A DNA stretch of 57,982 nucleotides from Corynebacterium yonathiae (GCF_027570195.1 NZ_JAKMUZ010000018.1:1-57982); one strand, 5' to 3'; positions 13,096 to 21,874 are shown, counted from the first letter of the stretch. Notes: generated from the sequence alone by a model not told the origin. Numbers and translations are program-made.

Positions 13096-14571
13096 CTAAG
13101 CCTGGGAGCTGCGCTGGTCTGCTATCGCGAATCCCAAGGACGCAAGGCACATGGCCAAGATGACGCCGAAGCCGGCGATGATGGAAAGCGGCCAGTCCGC
13201 GCTCGTGCCGTGCAAGGTGGCAAAGACGATGGCCGTGATGACGGCAAGCCCAATGGCCGTGCCGATACGCTGGCCGGTTTGGAGGACAGCGCCGGACGAA
13301 CCGGCATAAGCCTGTGGGACATGCGCCAAGGTGAGCGTTTGGTTAGGGGAGATGACCGAACCTTGTCCGCCGCCCACCAAGGCGAGTGAAAGGACCATCC
13401 ACCATTCACTGGCGCCCCATTGCTCGGTGACCCAGATAAGCGCAATGGTCGCTACGAGCCCCGAGATGGTCACAAGCATGCCCAGGACAACGACCTTGCG
13501 GCCATGGACGGACACGGAGCGGCCGGCCAGAGTGGCAGAAATGGAGCTCAATAAGGCGGCCGGAATGCCTACGGAGCCGGCAGCGAGGGCGGAGTGCCCG
13601 AGCCCGCTTTGGAAGTAGAGCGCGACAAGCACCCAAATGCTGGTAATACCCATAAACCACAAGGTGGCGATGATGGTGCCATTGCGAAAGCTCGGGGTGG
13701 CAAAGATATTGAGATCCACCATCGGCGGATGGCCGGTGGCCTTGTGGCGGCGTTCCCACAGCACCCATCCCACAAGGAGGACGGCACCCAGCAGCAAGAG
13801 CCACCACACGGCCGGTGATGCGGATGATTCCATAAAAGGGAAGAGGATGGCCCATACGGCAGCGCCGAGGATCAGTGCGCCGATAGGATCAAGGGTGGCT
13901 AGGGCCTTGAAGATGCCCAATTTATTGCCGGCTTCATCGTGTACGCGGGAGAATAACGGTCGAGGAAACCACATCAATCCTAAGATGATGGCTACAAGGC
14001 CGATGGGGAAATTGACCAGCATGGTCAACCGCCAGCCTAGGTCCGCTCCGCCAAGGCGAATGAGAAGGCCGCCCAGTACCGGACCGATGGCAACGGCAAT
14101 GCCCACCGTGGAGCCAAAATAACCAAAGGCACGGGCGCGCTCGGCACCGCGGAAGTACTGTTGAATCATACCTACGCCCTGTGGATTGAGCAGGCCTGCA
14201 CCTACGCCTTGGATAAAACGGGCGCCGTTGAGCGCTTCCGCATTGGGGGCAAAGCCGGCGACTGCGGCGCTGATGGAATAAATGGCGATGCCTGCCAGAA
14301 AGATGCCGCCGCGGCCGACGAGATCTCCAGCGCGGCCGGCCGCCACGAGGATGACACCGAAGGTGAGCGCATAGCCGGAGAGCACCCATTGCACATCGGA
14401 ATCAGAGGCTCCCAGGCCCGATTGGATAGAGGGCAGGGCGACGTTCACGATGGACACGCTCAGCAGCGACATAAAGAGCGCCGTGAGCAAAACAATCAGT
14501 ACCCGCCAGCGGGCGGGATCTTGGCCGGCGGGGTACTCGGTTTGGTTAGCTGCGGAGGTAGTCACTTCCAT
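13096..14571 (-). CDS. MFS transporter, DHA2-like drug exporter
   Basis: This is a 491-aa protein with about 14 predicted membrane helices, as in the DHA2 (EmrB/QacA-like) branch of the major facilitator superfamily. It would use the proton gradient to export a small molecule. The N-terminal part (LLTALFMSLLSVSIVNVALPSIQ, then WVLSGYALTFGVILVAAGRAGDLVGRG) holds the DHA2 motifs. GGLLIRLGGADLGWRLTMLVNFPIG corresponds to the antiporter motif region. The substrate cannot be told from sequence. It faces gyrB convergently and heads a leftward block. Confidence 0.85.
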   Translation of the reverse strand: MEVTTSAANQTEYPAGQDPARWRVLIVLLTALFMSLLSVSIVNVALPSIQSGLGASDSDVQWVLSGYALTFGVILVAAGRAGDLVGRGGIFLAGIAIYSISAAVAGFAPNAEALNGARFIQGVGAGLLNPQGVGMIQQYFRGAERARAFGYFGSTVGIAVAIGPVLGGLLIRLGGADLGWRLTMLVNFPIGLVAIILGLMWFPRPLFSRVHDEAGNKLGIFKALATLDPIGALILGAAVWAILFPFMESSASPAVWWLLLLGAVLLVGWVLWERRHKATGHPPMVDLNIFATPSFRNGTIIATLWFMGITSIWVLVALYFQSGLGHSALAAGSVGIPAALLSSISATLAGRSVSVHGRKVVVLGMLVTISGLVATIALIWVTEQWGASEWWMVLSLALVGGGQGSVISPNQTLTLAHVPQAYAGSSGAVLQTGQRIGTAIGLAVITAIVFATLHGTSADWPLSIIAGFGVILAMCLASLGFAIADQRSSQA

Positions 14572-14613
14572 ACTTATACCTGGCGGTTAGAAAGCGATTC
14601 AACTGCCGGGAAA

Positions 14614-15051
14614 CTACATATGTTTCTGCAGCACGCGTCCAAAATCTGGGACCGCAGGGGTGAGGAATTTCGACGCCTTACCGCGCAGGGAGTTATAAGG
14701 CTTAGATAGTGCGGGGGAGTTGACCTGCTCGGCGTGCTTATCGGCCACCGACAGGATGGCATCGCTTACCTCGGTGCTGCGTGGCTCCAGGAAGGAACCG
14801 AAATCCTGCTTGGTGCTGCCTGTAAACTCCTGCCAGTGCGGGTCGAGGGCATCAAGAACATCCGGTAGCACGCGGCCTAGTGCCTTCGTGACGATGGCGG
14901 AGTCGACCTTTTTAGCGGCGGCGAGGGCGCCCTTGAGCGCCATGCCGGTAATGCCCGATTGCTTGGCGACGACCCCCTCAACCAGCTCGCCACAATCGCT
15001 TATCACCGCAGTGCGCTGCGGAGCCGACATAAGTTCAGAAAGATGTGCCAT
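14614..15051 (-). CDS. uncharacterised 145-aa protein (DUF6918-like)
   Basis: This is a soluble, mostly helical 145-aa protein (MAHLSELMSAPQRTAVISDCGELVEG...). It resembles a family found in corynebacteria near the gyrase genes, which I recall as DUF6918. I see no catalytic motif, signal peptide or membrane helix. The coding frame is well supported by its length, clean start and composition like the neighbouring genes. It is followed by the MFS gene, and the small broken gene at 15072 lies just upstream. Confidence 0.65.
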   Translation of the reverse strand: MAHLSELMSAPQRTAVISDCGELVEGVVAKQSGITGMALKGALAAAKKVDSAIVTKALGRVLPDVLDALDPHWQEFTGSTKQDFGSFLEPRSTEVSDAILSVADKHAEQVNSPALSKPYNSLRGKASKFLTPAVPDFGRVLQKHM

Positions 15052-15071
15052 GCTGCACCACCTTACGCGAG

Positions 15072-15324
15072 TTAAGCTGGCTGTCCCGGCAAGCCAGGGA
15101 GGTTGGCCTGAATGGCGGCAATCTGATCGGCGATCTGACCCAAGCCGGCATCGCGCGCCGCCTTCTCCAGATTGACGTTGGGGGAGTAGAGGGCTACGGC
15201 ACTGGCCAGTGCGGTGACGCCCGCGGCTGCGGCGGTGATGATCAAGGTGAGGTCCAGCTGGGAAGAACCGGTAGAGGAACCCCCGGCTTTCCCCTGCTCA
15301 AAGTTCGGATTTACCTTGCCTTTC
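15072..15324 (-). pseudogene. small broken membrane-protein gene
   Basis: The minus strand is open from just after a TAG at 15325-15327 to a TAA at 15072-15074. It reads KGKVNPNFEQGKAGGSS, then a hydrophobic helix (LTLIITAAAAGVTALASAVALY) and a tail NVNLEKAARDAGLGQIADQIAA. There is no ATG or GTG start after the TAG; only an internal TTG (15243-15245) could serve. In the same frame upstream of the TAG the text continues plausibly (SPKEGTAPTVTAAEADS), and an aaggaagga ribosome-binding site precedes it. I infer an in-frame nonsense mutation in a small membrane protein. A short functional product from the TTG cannot be excluded. Confidence 0.4.
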
Positions 15325-15391
15325 TAGGAATCCGCCTCAGCTGCAGTAACGGTAGGGGCAGTTCCTTCCTTGGGTGACTATCGCCAATAAC

Positions 15392-15652
15392 TTAGGCAAC
15401 TTCTTTAACACTAAGGTAGACGCGCGCGCTAAACTTTGCGAACTCTGCGTTATACCCGCTTAGCGCCGGCACGCGGGCTAAAACCTCCGCCATAGCGCGG
15501 GCGGCGTCGCGGTGGCTATCGTGGATAGCTATTCCTTCCACCTTGGCCGTACTGGCGGCTGCGGCGGCCGCAAGGGCGGCAAAGTTGGTGATACGGACGT
15601 GAAAGTGTACGCAAAACTCTTGTGCCAAGAGGTAGAGCTGCTCGGTACTCAT
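15392..15652 (-). CDS. degenerate Doc/Fic-like protein of a TA-like pair
   Basis: This 86-aa protein lies 6 nt downstream of a ribbon-helix-helix gene, the layout of an antitoxin-toxin pair. Its length is shorter than typical Doc proteins (about 120-130 aa). Its C-terminal segment RVPALSGYNAEFAKFSARVYL can be laid over the Doc motif region (H-x-F/L-x-D-G-N-K-R). The catalytic His, Asp, Lys and Arg are then replaced by Pro, Gly, Ala and Glu. I therefore read it as an inactivated or repurposed Doc-like fold. The alignment was done by eye, and the family call is tentative. Confidence 0.45.
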   Translation of the reverse strand: MSTEQLYLLAQEFCVHFHVRITNFAALAAAAAASTAKVEGIAIHDSHRDAARAMAEVLARVPALSGYNAEFAKFSARVYLSVKEVA

Positions 15653-15658
15653 AACTGC

Positions 15659-15880
15659 CTAGGACTGCGCTGGCCGAGCGCGGCGGATTTCTGCTTCTAA
15701 CTCAGCGCGGCCGGGGAGGAGGGCGCGGGCGGTGGATTGCACGTGGGCGTCGGCAAGCGTGCGGGCTGCCGCCGCAACGATGGCGCGCACTACCGCTTCA
15801 TGTTTGGAGGTGCCCTGCGCCGAGGCCAGCAGGGTGAGAGCGTGATCCTGTTCGGCCGTAAGCCGCAATGTCATTGCCAT
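15659..15880 (-). CDS. ribbon-helix-helix (antitoxin-like) protein
   Basis: The 73-aa protein begins MAMTLRLTAEQDHALTLLASAQGTSKHEAVVRAIVAAA. This has the strand-helix-helix pattern of CopG/Arc-type ribbon-helix-helix DNA-binding proteins used as antitoxins and autoregulators. It directly precedes the Doc-like gene, so it probably represses this two-gene operon. It is divergent from gyrA with a gap of 78 bp, so its operator may also touch the gyrA promoter. Confidence 0.65.
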   Translation of the reverse strand: MAMTLRLTAEQDHALTLLASAQGTSKHEAVVRAIVAAAARTLADAHVQSTARALLPGRAELEAEIRRARPAQS

Positions 15881-15944
15881 GCCTTAGTGATACCACGGTG
15901 ATACCATGCGTGCGGCAATTCGGGCCCTGAAAGGCGCTAAAGGG

Positions 15945-15950
15945 TAGAAT
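15945..15950 (+). promoter_or_regulatory. gyrA -10 element, probably leaderless
   Basis: TAGAAT ends 8 nt before the gyrA ATG (15959). With normal spacing transcription would begin at or within two bases of the start codon. The intervening bases (ctggcgtt) hold no Shine-Dalgarno. Leaderless mRNAs are common in corynebacteria. Confidence 0.6.
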
Positions 15951-15958
15951 CTGGCGTT

Positions 15959-18511
15959 ATGAGTGACAATAACGACGATCTTTTTGATCGCATATTTCCC
16001 ATTGACATTAATGAGGAGATGGAGTCGAGCTACATCGACTACGCCATGTCCGTCATCGTCGGCCGTGCCCTGCCGGAGGTGCGCGATGGACTAAAGCCGG
16101 TGCACCGCCGCATCCTTTACGCGATGTTCGATTCCGGTTACCGGCCGGAGCGCGGCTACGTAAAGTCCGCCCGCCCGGTCTCGGACACCATGGGTCAGTT
16201 CCACCCGCACGGTGACTCCGCCATTTATGACACCTTGGTGCGCTTGGCCCAGTCGTGGAATATGCGCTACCCACTGGTGGATGGCCAGGGTAACTTCGGC
16301 TCCCGCGGTAACGATGGCCCAGCAGCAATGCGTTATACGGAGTGTAAGCTCACCCCGTTGGCGATGGAGATGGTGCGCGATATCCGCGAAAACACCGTTG
16401 ATTTCTCGCCCAACTACGATGGCAAAACCAGCGAGCCGGACGTACTGCCGTCCCGCGTTCCAAACCTGCTGATGAACGGTTCGGGCGGCATTGCCGTGGG
16501 TATGGCCACCAATATCCCGCCGCATAACCTCAACGAGCTGGCTGAGGCCATCTACTGGCTACTAGATAATCCAGACGCCGATGAAGAGGCTGCGCTGGAA
16601 GCCTGCATGGAACGCGTCAAGGGCCCGGATTTCCCCACCGCTGGCCTCATTGTGGGCGATCAGGGCATCAAGGATGCCTACACCACCGGCCGCGGCTCCA
16701 TCCGTCTGCGCGGTGTGACCTCCATCGAGGAGTCTGGATCCCGCCAAACCATCGTGATCACCGAGCTGCCGTTCCAGGTCAACCCGGATAACCTCATCTC
16801 CAATATCGCGGAGTCCGTGGCCAGCGGCAAGATTGCGGGCATTTCCAAGATTGAGGATGAGTCCTCCGACCGCGTGGGCATGCGCATCGTGGTCACCCTT
16901 AAGCGCGACGCCGTGGCCCGCGTGGTGCTCAATAACCTCTACAAGCACTCCCAGCTGCAGACGTCCTTCGGCGCGAATATGCTCTCCATCGTCGATGGCG
17001 TGCCGCGCACCCTTCGCCTGGATCAGATGCTGCGCTACTACGTGGAGCACCAGATCGAGGTCATCGTTCGCCGTACCCAGTACCGCTTGAACGAGGCCGA
17101 GAAGCGCGCCCACATCTTGCGCGGTTTGGTCAAGGCCCTGGATATGTTGGATGAGGTCATCGCCCTTATTCGTCGTTCGCCCACCGTGGACGAGGCGCGC
17201 GAAGGCTTGAAGGAGCTTCTCGACGTCGACGATATCCAGGCCGATGCCATCCTAGCCATGCAGCTGCGCAAGCTGGCTGCACTGGAACGCCAGAAGATCA
17301 TTGACGAGTTGGCGGAGATCGAGCGCGAAATCGCCGACCTGAAGGATATCCTCGCCCGCGAGGAGCGCCAGCGCCAGATTGTCCACGATGAGCTGGCAGA
17401 GATCGTCGATAAGTATGGCGATGAACGCCGCACCGAAATTATTCCGGCGACCGGCGATGTCACCGATGAGGACCTCATCGCCCGCGAGAACGTCGTGGTC
17501 ACCATTACCTCTACCGGCTACGCTAAGCGCACCAAGGTGGATTCCTATAAGGCACAAAAGCGTGGCGGCAAGGGCGTGCGCGGCGCTGAGCTCAAGCAGG
17601 ACGATATTGTGAAGAACTTCTTCGTCTGCTCCACGCACGACTGGATCTTGTTCTTTACCAACTTCGGCCGTGTTTACCGCCTCAAGGCCTATGAACTGCC
17701 AGAGGGCGGTCGCGCCGCACGCGGCCAGCACGTAGCTAACCTGCTGGAATTCCAGCCGGAAGAAAAGATCGCTCAGGTTATCCAGATCCAGTCCTACGAG
17801 GACGCTCCTTACCTGGTCCTCGCCACCCAGCAGGGCCGCGTGAAGAAGTCCCGCCTGACCGATTATGAGTCCGCGCGTTCCGCTGGCCTTATCGCCATCA
17901 ACCTCAACGAGGGCGATGCGCTCATCGGCGCACAGCTCGTCTCCGAGGGCGATGACATCCTGCTTACCTCCGAGCAGGGCCAAGCTATCCGCTTTACTGC
18001 CGACGACGACCAGCTGCGCCCCATGGGCCGCGCTACCGCCGGTGTGAAGGGCATGCGCTTCCGCGGCGATGACCAGCTGCTATCCATGTCCGTGGTCCAC
18101 GATGGCGAGTTCCTTTTGGTAGCCACTTCTGGCGGCTACGGCAAGCGCACCGCCATTGAGGAATACACCCCGCAGGGCCGCGGTGGCTTGGGTGTTATGA
18201 CCTTCAAGTACACCCCGAAGCGCGGCAAGCTCATCGGCGCCATCTCCGTCGATGAGGATGACGAGATCTTCGCCATCACCTCTGCCGGCGGCGTCATCCG
18301 CACCGAGGTGGACCAGATTCGTCCGTCCTCCCGTGCGACCATGGGTGTGCGCTTGGTGAACCTGGCCGACGACGTCGAACTGCTTGCCATCGACCGCAAC
18401 GTCGAAGAAGATGGTGAGGAAGACGCTCAGGCTGTAGCCAAGGGCGAAAAGACCGTGGATGAGGTCCAGCAGGAGCACAAGGCTGGCGATGCCTCCAAGG
18501 ATGAGGAGTAA
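15959..18511 (+). CDS. gyrA: DNA gyrase subunit A
   Basis: GyrA is the breakage-reunion subunit of gyrase. At 850 aa it is normal for corynebacteria. The catalytic tyrosine is Tyr125 in [10 protein letters not shown]. The quinolone-resistance region reads [17 protein letters not shown] with Ser87 and Asp91, the wild-type residues, so no classical fluoroquinolone mutation is present. The C-terminal beta-pinwheel has the GyrA-box region [17 protein letters not shown]. The tail is acidic. It probably shares its transcript with the DUF3566 gene 3 nt downstream. Confidence 0.98.
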   Translation: MSDNNDDLFDRIFPIDINEEMESSYIDYAMSVIVGRALPEVRDGLKPVHRRILYAMFDSGYRPERGYVKSARPVSDTMGQFHPHGDSAIYDTLVRLAQSWNMRYPLVDGQGNFGSRGNDGPAAMRYTECKLTPLAMEMVRDIRENTVDFSPNYDGKTSEPDVLPSRVPNLLMNGSGGIAVGMATNIPPHNLNELAEAIYWLLDNPDADEEAALEACMERVKGPDFPTAGLIVGDQGIKDAYTTGRGSIRLRGVTSIEESGSRQTIVITELPFQVNPDNLISNIAESVASGKIAGISKIEDESSDRVGMRIVVTLKRDAVARVVLNNLYKHSQLQTSFGANMLSIVDGVPRTLRLDQMLRYYVEHQIEVIVRRTQYRLNEAEKRAHILRGLVKALDMLDEVIALIRRSPTVDEAREGLKELLDVDDIQADAILAMQLRKLAALERQKIIDELAEIEREIADLKDILAREERQRQIVHDELAEIVDKYGDERRTEIIPATGDVTDEDLIARENVVVTITSTGYAKRTKVDSYKAQKRGGKGVRGAELKQDDIVKNFFVCSTHDWILFFTNFGRVYRLKAYELPEGGRAARGQHVANLLEFQPEEKIAQVIQIQSYEDAPYLVLATQQGRVKKSRLTDYESARSAGLIAINLNEGDALIGAQLVSEGDDILLTSEQGQAIRFTADDDQLRPMGRATAGVKGMRFRGDDQLLSMSVVHDGEFLLVATSGGYGKRTAIEEYTPQGRGGLGVMTFKYTPKRGKLIGAISVDEDDEIFAITSAGGVIRTEVDQIRPSSRATMGVRLVNLADDVELLAIDRNVEEDGEEDAQAVAKGEKTVDEVQQEHKAGDASKDEE

Positions 18512-18514
18512 TTA

Positions 18515-18853
18515 ATGGCACGACGAGACGTAACGATTACGCGAATCTCGCCCATTTCCGCGTTCCGCGTTGGTCTGGCCTTGTCACTCGTCGGACTCAT
18601 TGCCTGGATGCTGGCCGTATGCCTGCTCTACATCGGCCTGAACCAGGTGGGCATCTGGGAATCGCTCAATAGCCTCGTCGGCGGCGTCGGCGGCGGATTC
18701 GAGGTCACCTTCGGTGTCATTATCTCCGCCTCCGCGCTCATCGGCGTTATTTTCGCCGTTCTCCTTACGTTGCTGGCACCACTGATGGCGGTTATTTACA
18801 ACGCCATCGTGGACGTCTTTGGCGGCCTGCGGGTCGACCTAGACAGCCGCTAG
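18515..18853 (+). CDS. DUF3566 membrane protein
   Basis: This 112-aa protein has two strong membrane helices (GLALSLVGLIAWMLAVCLLYIGL and the VIFAVLLTLLAPLMAVIYNAIVDVF segment). The end FGGLRVDLDSR is typical of DUF3566, which lies directly after gyrA in actinobacteria. The mycobacterial counterpart is discussed as a divisome-linked membrane protein (CwsA region); function here is unknown. It starts 3 nt after gyrA, so it is cotranscribed. Confidence 0.88.
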   Translation: MARRDVTITRISPISAFRVGLALSLVGLIAWMLAVCLLYIGLNQVGIWESLNSLVGGVGGGFEVTFGVIISASALIGVIFAVLLTLLAPLMAVIYNAIVDVFGGLRVDLDSR

Positions 18854-18873
18854 CGCCTCTCTTGCGTTTGAAG

Positions 18874-18903
18874 ATACCGGCACCTTCGGGTGCCGGTATT
18901 TTT
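18874..18903 (+). terminator. terminator after gyrA-DUF3566
   Basis: A perfect 11-bp stem ATACCGGCACC / GGTGCCGGTAT closed by a TTCG tetraloop is followed by five T, 20 nt after the DUF3566 stop. It is a textbook intrinsic terminator. Confidence 0.93.
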
Positions 18904-19015
18904 CTTTCTTTCGTGCGAATCTTTCCCCGCTTTTGAGTTGCCGGAAATATCTGCTGAACAGGCGATTTGTGTAAATCCGGGGATAGTATGTAGAGTTAAT
19001 TCTCGTTCCGCACAA

Positions 19016-19089
19016 GGGCCTATAGCTCAGTCGGTTAGAGCGCATCGCTGATAACGATGAGGTCGCTGGTTCGATTCCAGCTAGGCCCA
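19016..19089 (+). tRNA. tRNA-Ile (GAT)
   Basis: The 74-nt cloverleaf has acceptor halves GGGCCTA / TAGGCCC, anticodon GAT in the loop ctgataacg and T-loop ggttcgattcc. CCA is encoded directly after the discriminator base (19090-19092). It lies downstream of gyrA as in most actinobacteria and 12 nt before tRNA-Ala. Confidence 0.96.
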
Positions 19090-19101
19090 CCACGGAACAA
19101 T

Positions 19102-19174
19102 GGGGCATTAGCTCAATTGGTAGAGCATCTGCTTTGCAAGCAGAAGGTCAGGAGTTCGATTCTCCTATGCTCCA
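19102..19174 (+). tRNA. tRNA-Ala (TGC), copy 1
   Basis: The 73-nt cloverleaf has acceptor halves GGGGCAT / ATGCTCC, anticodon TGC (ctttgcaag) and T-loop agttcgattct. It is identical over all 73 nt to the second copy at 45610-45682. Confidence 0.96.
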
Positions 19175-19183
19175 CAGCATGTA

Positions 19184-19218
19184 GTCCGGCTTCCTCTTCG
19201 GAGGGGCCGGACATTTTT
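19184..19218 (+). terminator. terminator after tRNA-Ala copy 1
   Basis: The stem gtccggc / gccggac encloses an inner stem CCTC-TTCG-GAGG with a TTCG tetraloop and is followed by a T-rich run. The same structure with two base changes follows the second tRNA-Ala. Confidence 0.9.
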
Positions 19219-19285
19219 CATTTCTGCGCTCATTCTCAAGCACTCTGAGAAGTGACACAATGGCGAGTGATTTACTCGGATCACC

Positions 19286-19342
19286 ATTTTCGTCCATATA
19301 GACCAGCAAAACCGTCGACGAAAACCGAGTTTTGGATGGACG
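19286..19342. repeat. nested palindrome near tRNA-Ala copy 1
   Basis: attttcgtccat (19286-19297) is partly mirrored by atggacg (19336-19342), with ccgtcgacg in the middle. It is a diverged relative of the cleaner 66-bp palindrome at 45757-45822 behind the second tRNA-Ala. The region 19219-19380 contains no gene. Function is unknown: mobile palindromic element, processing site or regulator site are all possible. Confidence 0.5.
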
Positions 19343-19530
19343 ATATCGTTGAAGACAACGGCTAAGCCAGTCTCGAAAAGGGGGGTGTTCCTATATAGGT
19401 TGTCAACTCCGTGGGTGGGCTTGTTGGGGGTGTGAAGGGTTTCTGCTTCGTCTCGTAGATGTTGTTTTGGGTACCTTGAGGAGCCGGTTGGGCTTGCTGT
19501 GCAATCGGCTTGGATGGGGGTCTGTTGGCT

Positions 19531-20739
19531 TTAGGCTGCTGCAGCCTCCTGAGCTGTAGAGATGTCTCGGTAGTGCTCGCCGTTTCGCATCATGGAGAAG
19601 AGAGCGTTGAGGCGTCGGCGTGCGAGTGCGACGACTGCGGCGTTGTGTCTTTTGCCTTCTTTGCGTTTTCGTTCATAGAATTGCTGGGAACGCTCGTGGA
19701 ATCTGGTCGATGCAGAAGACGATTGCCATAGGGCGTTCTTTAATTTTTGTTGCCAGCGCGGTTGGGTGAATTCGGCATAATGGACGTTCCTGATTGATTT
19801 GTCCGTGGTGATAGGCCTGTATAGGACGCTAGGTGCGCTGCATCGGGGAGGTCGGACATATCGCCAACAGTCATGAGGATCTGCGCGGCGCTACGTGGGC
19901 CGATGCCGGGCATGGATAAAAGAATCTCGGTTTGAGGAATGTCTTGAATGAGCTTGAGTACCTGTGCTTCGATTTCCTTGCGATGCTCGAGTTTGGCCAG
20001 TGCGTCTTTGGCGGACATTGCTACGCCAAGTTCGGCGTATTCTGCGCCGGCAATGGACATGGTCTGTCCGTGGATGGCAGCAAGCATGGCATTGATGACA
20101 GGCTCGGGATTGCGTGCTTTGTGACTGCGCGCAAAGGCTGCTAGGCGTGTTTTACCGATGCGTCGAATCTTGGTGGGGCCGCCGTATTTTGCAAGTAGGT
20201 GGAGGATCCATTTTCGGTGAATCATCTGTCCGCGCAGGACATGTTCGAATGCAGGATTGGTTCCCACGAGCGCGGATCGCATCTGGTTAATTTGGCGTGT
20301 GTAGGCTCGGGCGAGGTCTTCGTCGATACCGTTGAGAACTTTTGGCTGGGTAAAGACTTCCTCAACGCGGTCGACGTTGCGCAGGGCGTCTGGAAGGTTA
20401 AGACCGGCATGGGCGATGACGTAGGCGTCGCGTACATCGGTCTTTGAGTTGCCGACGTGGATGCGAGAGAGCTGTCGCATCGCAAGCCCTGGTAGATAGC
20501 GATCGTCTGCCCCCCATGTCTTGGGCGACTGCGACGGTTAATCGGCTGATGTTGTTGGGTTGATCGACAATGACAAGGACTGAGGTGTTGTCGGCGAGGA
20601 ATTGGCCGAAGAGCTTGCGGAGCGAGCTTTTATGCTGATTGATGCGTTTGGACAGGACTTGCCTGCCTTGGGGATCGAGGACGCAGGCGTGGTGGAAGTA
20701 TTTGCCGACGTCCACGCCAATGACGAAGTCATAGGCCAT
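19531..20739 (-). pseudogene. IS110-family transposase (two frameshifts), left copy
   Basis: The N-terminal RuvC-like DEDD domain starts MAYDFVIGVDVGKYFHHAC. The C-terminal part has LLSMPGIGPRSAAQILMTVGD and SGTS, the serine region of IS110 recombinases. The frame breaks twice. At about 20502-20507 a run of six G has one base too many (restored frame reads DMGADDRYLPGLAMRQLSR). At about 19742-19747 a run of five A has one too few (restored GNKKLKNALWQS). Corrected, the protein is about 402 aa, a normal IS110 size, ending at 19531. Without correction the pieces are 113 aa (20398-20739) and 246 aa (19740-20480). The second IS copy has the same two breaks. Confidence 0.85.
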
Positions 20740-21084
20740 GGGTGTGTTCCTCCTAGCGATGAATTAGAAGTTGGACTATTTGAGCTTCATCGCTGGGGGT
20801 GGTCGGACATACTTAGTACTGGCATCTACATTACTGTGAGACCTCATACCACCTGGGCTGGGTCAGGTTCCTATTGAGCTGTTTGAGTATGTCACTGTCT
20901 TCGGCGGCATCACCCCCGGATCATTTTCAGACAGGGGCGGGAATAAGCCATACCGAAGCCAGCGACTAGTTCTACTGTCCTTTCAGACGGAGGGAACGGA
21001 AATAAACATAACCCGCCCAATCGGGTGGACAGGCTATGAATCTTCGGTGCTCTGAGGTGGAACTGCTAACAACGAAATGGGGGG
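20740..21084 (-). ncRNA. candidate IS110 bridge-RNA region, left copy
   Basis: IS110-group recombinases use a bridge RNA made from the non-coding end upstream of the transposase. Here that end is 345 nt and rich in paired segments. agcgatgaa (20755-20763) pairs with ttcatcgct (20786-20794), gacatact (20806-20813) with agtatgtc (20886-20893), and cttcgg (20899-20904) with ccgaag (20953-20958). There is also an acccg/cgggt hairpin near 21010. The RNA, its ends and its strand are inferred from family knowledge and these pairings only. Confidence 0.45.
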
Positions 21085-21126
21085 GAACGGGGGCAAAGTC
21101 AATAATTCGAGTCTGGCATAAGTTGA

Positions 21127-21145
21127 TAAGGATTGCCTAACCTAA
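21127..21145 (+). promoter_or_regulatory. DtxR/IdeR iron box of the cargo operon
   Basis: The 19 bases TAAGGATTGCCTAACCTAA match the DtxR/IdeR consensus TTAGGTTAGSCTAACCTAA at 16 of 19 positions by my count, with a perfect right half. The box lies between a TTGATA -35-like hexamer (21123-21128) and a TACTGT -10-like hexamer (21146-21151). Bound iron-loaded DtxR would therefore block RNA polymerase. The first gene starts at 21203. This predicts expression in iron starvation. Confidence 0.82.
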
Positions 21146-21202
21146 TACTGTTTCAAGTTATGGTCCCGATCGGGAATCGGCAACGGAAGCGAGGCGGCGA
21201 CG

Positions 21203-21874
21203 ATGAACAGAAAATGTGGATCGACCAGAGAACCCCTCTCCGGAGGGGGAGTCGGGGACGCGGGCCCGGACGGGACGGGCGACGGCGACGCGGTGGCGTC
21301 GCAGACGGACGACGGGCGGTTGGTACACGTCGCACCGGTCGCAGCGGGTGGCCGACCATCCACCCGCGATATGCTCGTCGCCGCCGCGATCGGCGTCGCG
21401 GGGTCTCTCGTCGTCGTGCCCCTGACCTACCTGCAGGTGTTCGCCGGCATCGCCCACGTTTATCTCGTCGCGGCGACGCTCGGGTTGTGGTTCCTGCAGT
21501 GCGTCGTTCCCCTCATCGTCGTCCGCAAGCCTGGCGCGAGCCTCATCGCGTGCCTTGCCATGGGCGTCGTGTCCGCGGCGACCACCCCGTTCGGCGTCGC
21601 CGCGATCGGGGCGCTGATCATGGAAGGATTGCTCATCGAGCTTCCGTTCATGGTCACCCTGTACCGGCGGTGGACGCGTCCCCAGTTCGTGGCGTCGGCG
21701 ATGTTGTTCTCCGCGATGATGGGAACGATGGCCCCGCGCGCAGTTGGCGTCAACTCGCCGACCACGCCCATGACCCTGATCAGCTTCGGCGTAGCCTTGG
21801 CATCGAGCCTGGTGTTTTTGGTCCTGGGCTTTGCCGTCGCAAAGGGTCTTCGCAGCCGCGAGGTCACCCGGTGA
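21203..21874 (+). CDS. ECF transporter S component-like membrane protein
   Basis: The 223-aa protein has a 45-residue hydrophilic N-terminus and then about six membrane helices (e.g. MLVAAAIGVAGSLVVVPLTYLQV and VFLVLGFAVAKGL). The pattern resembles substrate-binding S subunits of energy-coupling-factor transporters of the YkoE/MptD-like kind. It lies first in the operon, just behind the iron box. Its stop overlaps the GTG start of a fused ECF A-A-T protein (GTGA), so the two surely form one transporter. The ligand is likely the metallophore, its metal complex or a precursor; this is inferred from context only. Confidence 0.7.
   Translation: MNRKCGSTREPLSGGGVGDAGPDGTGDGDAVASQTDDGRLVHVAPVAAGGRPSTRDMLVAAAIGVAGSLVVVPLTYLQVFAGIAHVYLVAATLGLWFLQCVVPLIVVRKPGASLIACLAMGVVSAATTPFGVAAIGALIMEGLLIELPFMVTLYRRWTRPQFVASAMLFSAMMGTMAPRAVGVNSPTTPMTLISFGVALASSLVFLVLGFAVAKGLRSREVTR

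Larger units (their letters stand above)
19381..21084 (-). mobile_element. IS110-family insertion sequence, left copy
   Basis: The ends are defined by where the two copies stop matching: both begin with ggggg then tgttcctatatagg, and both end in a G run (6 G shared) after aacgaaat. The copy is 1704 bp and has no terminal inverted repeats, as expected for IS110. The transposase runs leftward, with 345 nt of structured non-coding DNA upstream and 150 nt downstream of it. Confidence 0.85.

Noticed and set aside
19253..19268. Shared 12-mer acaatggcgagt near 19253 and near 43489
   Set aside because: Too short to call a target duplication and not at the IS junctions.
21133..21870. Open frame extending the fused ECF protein upstream to 21133
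   Set aside because: The stretch is Arg-rich, lies over the membrane-protein gene in another frame and starts at the promoter; the GTGA overlap at 21871 gives a better start.
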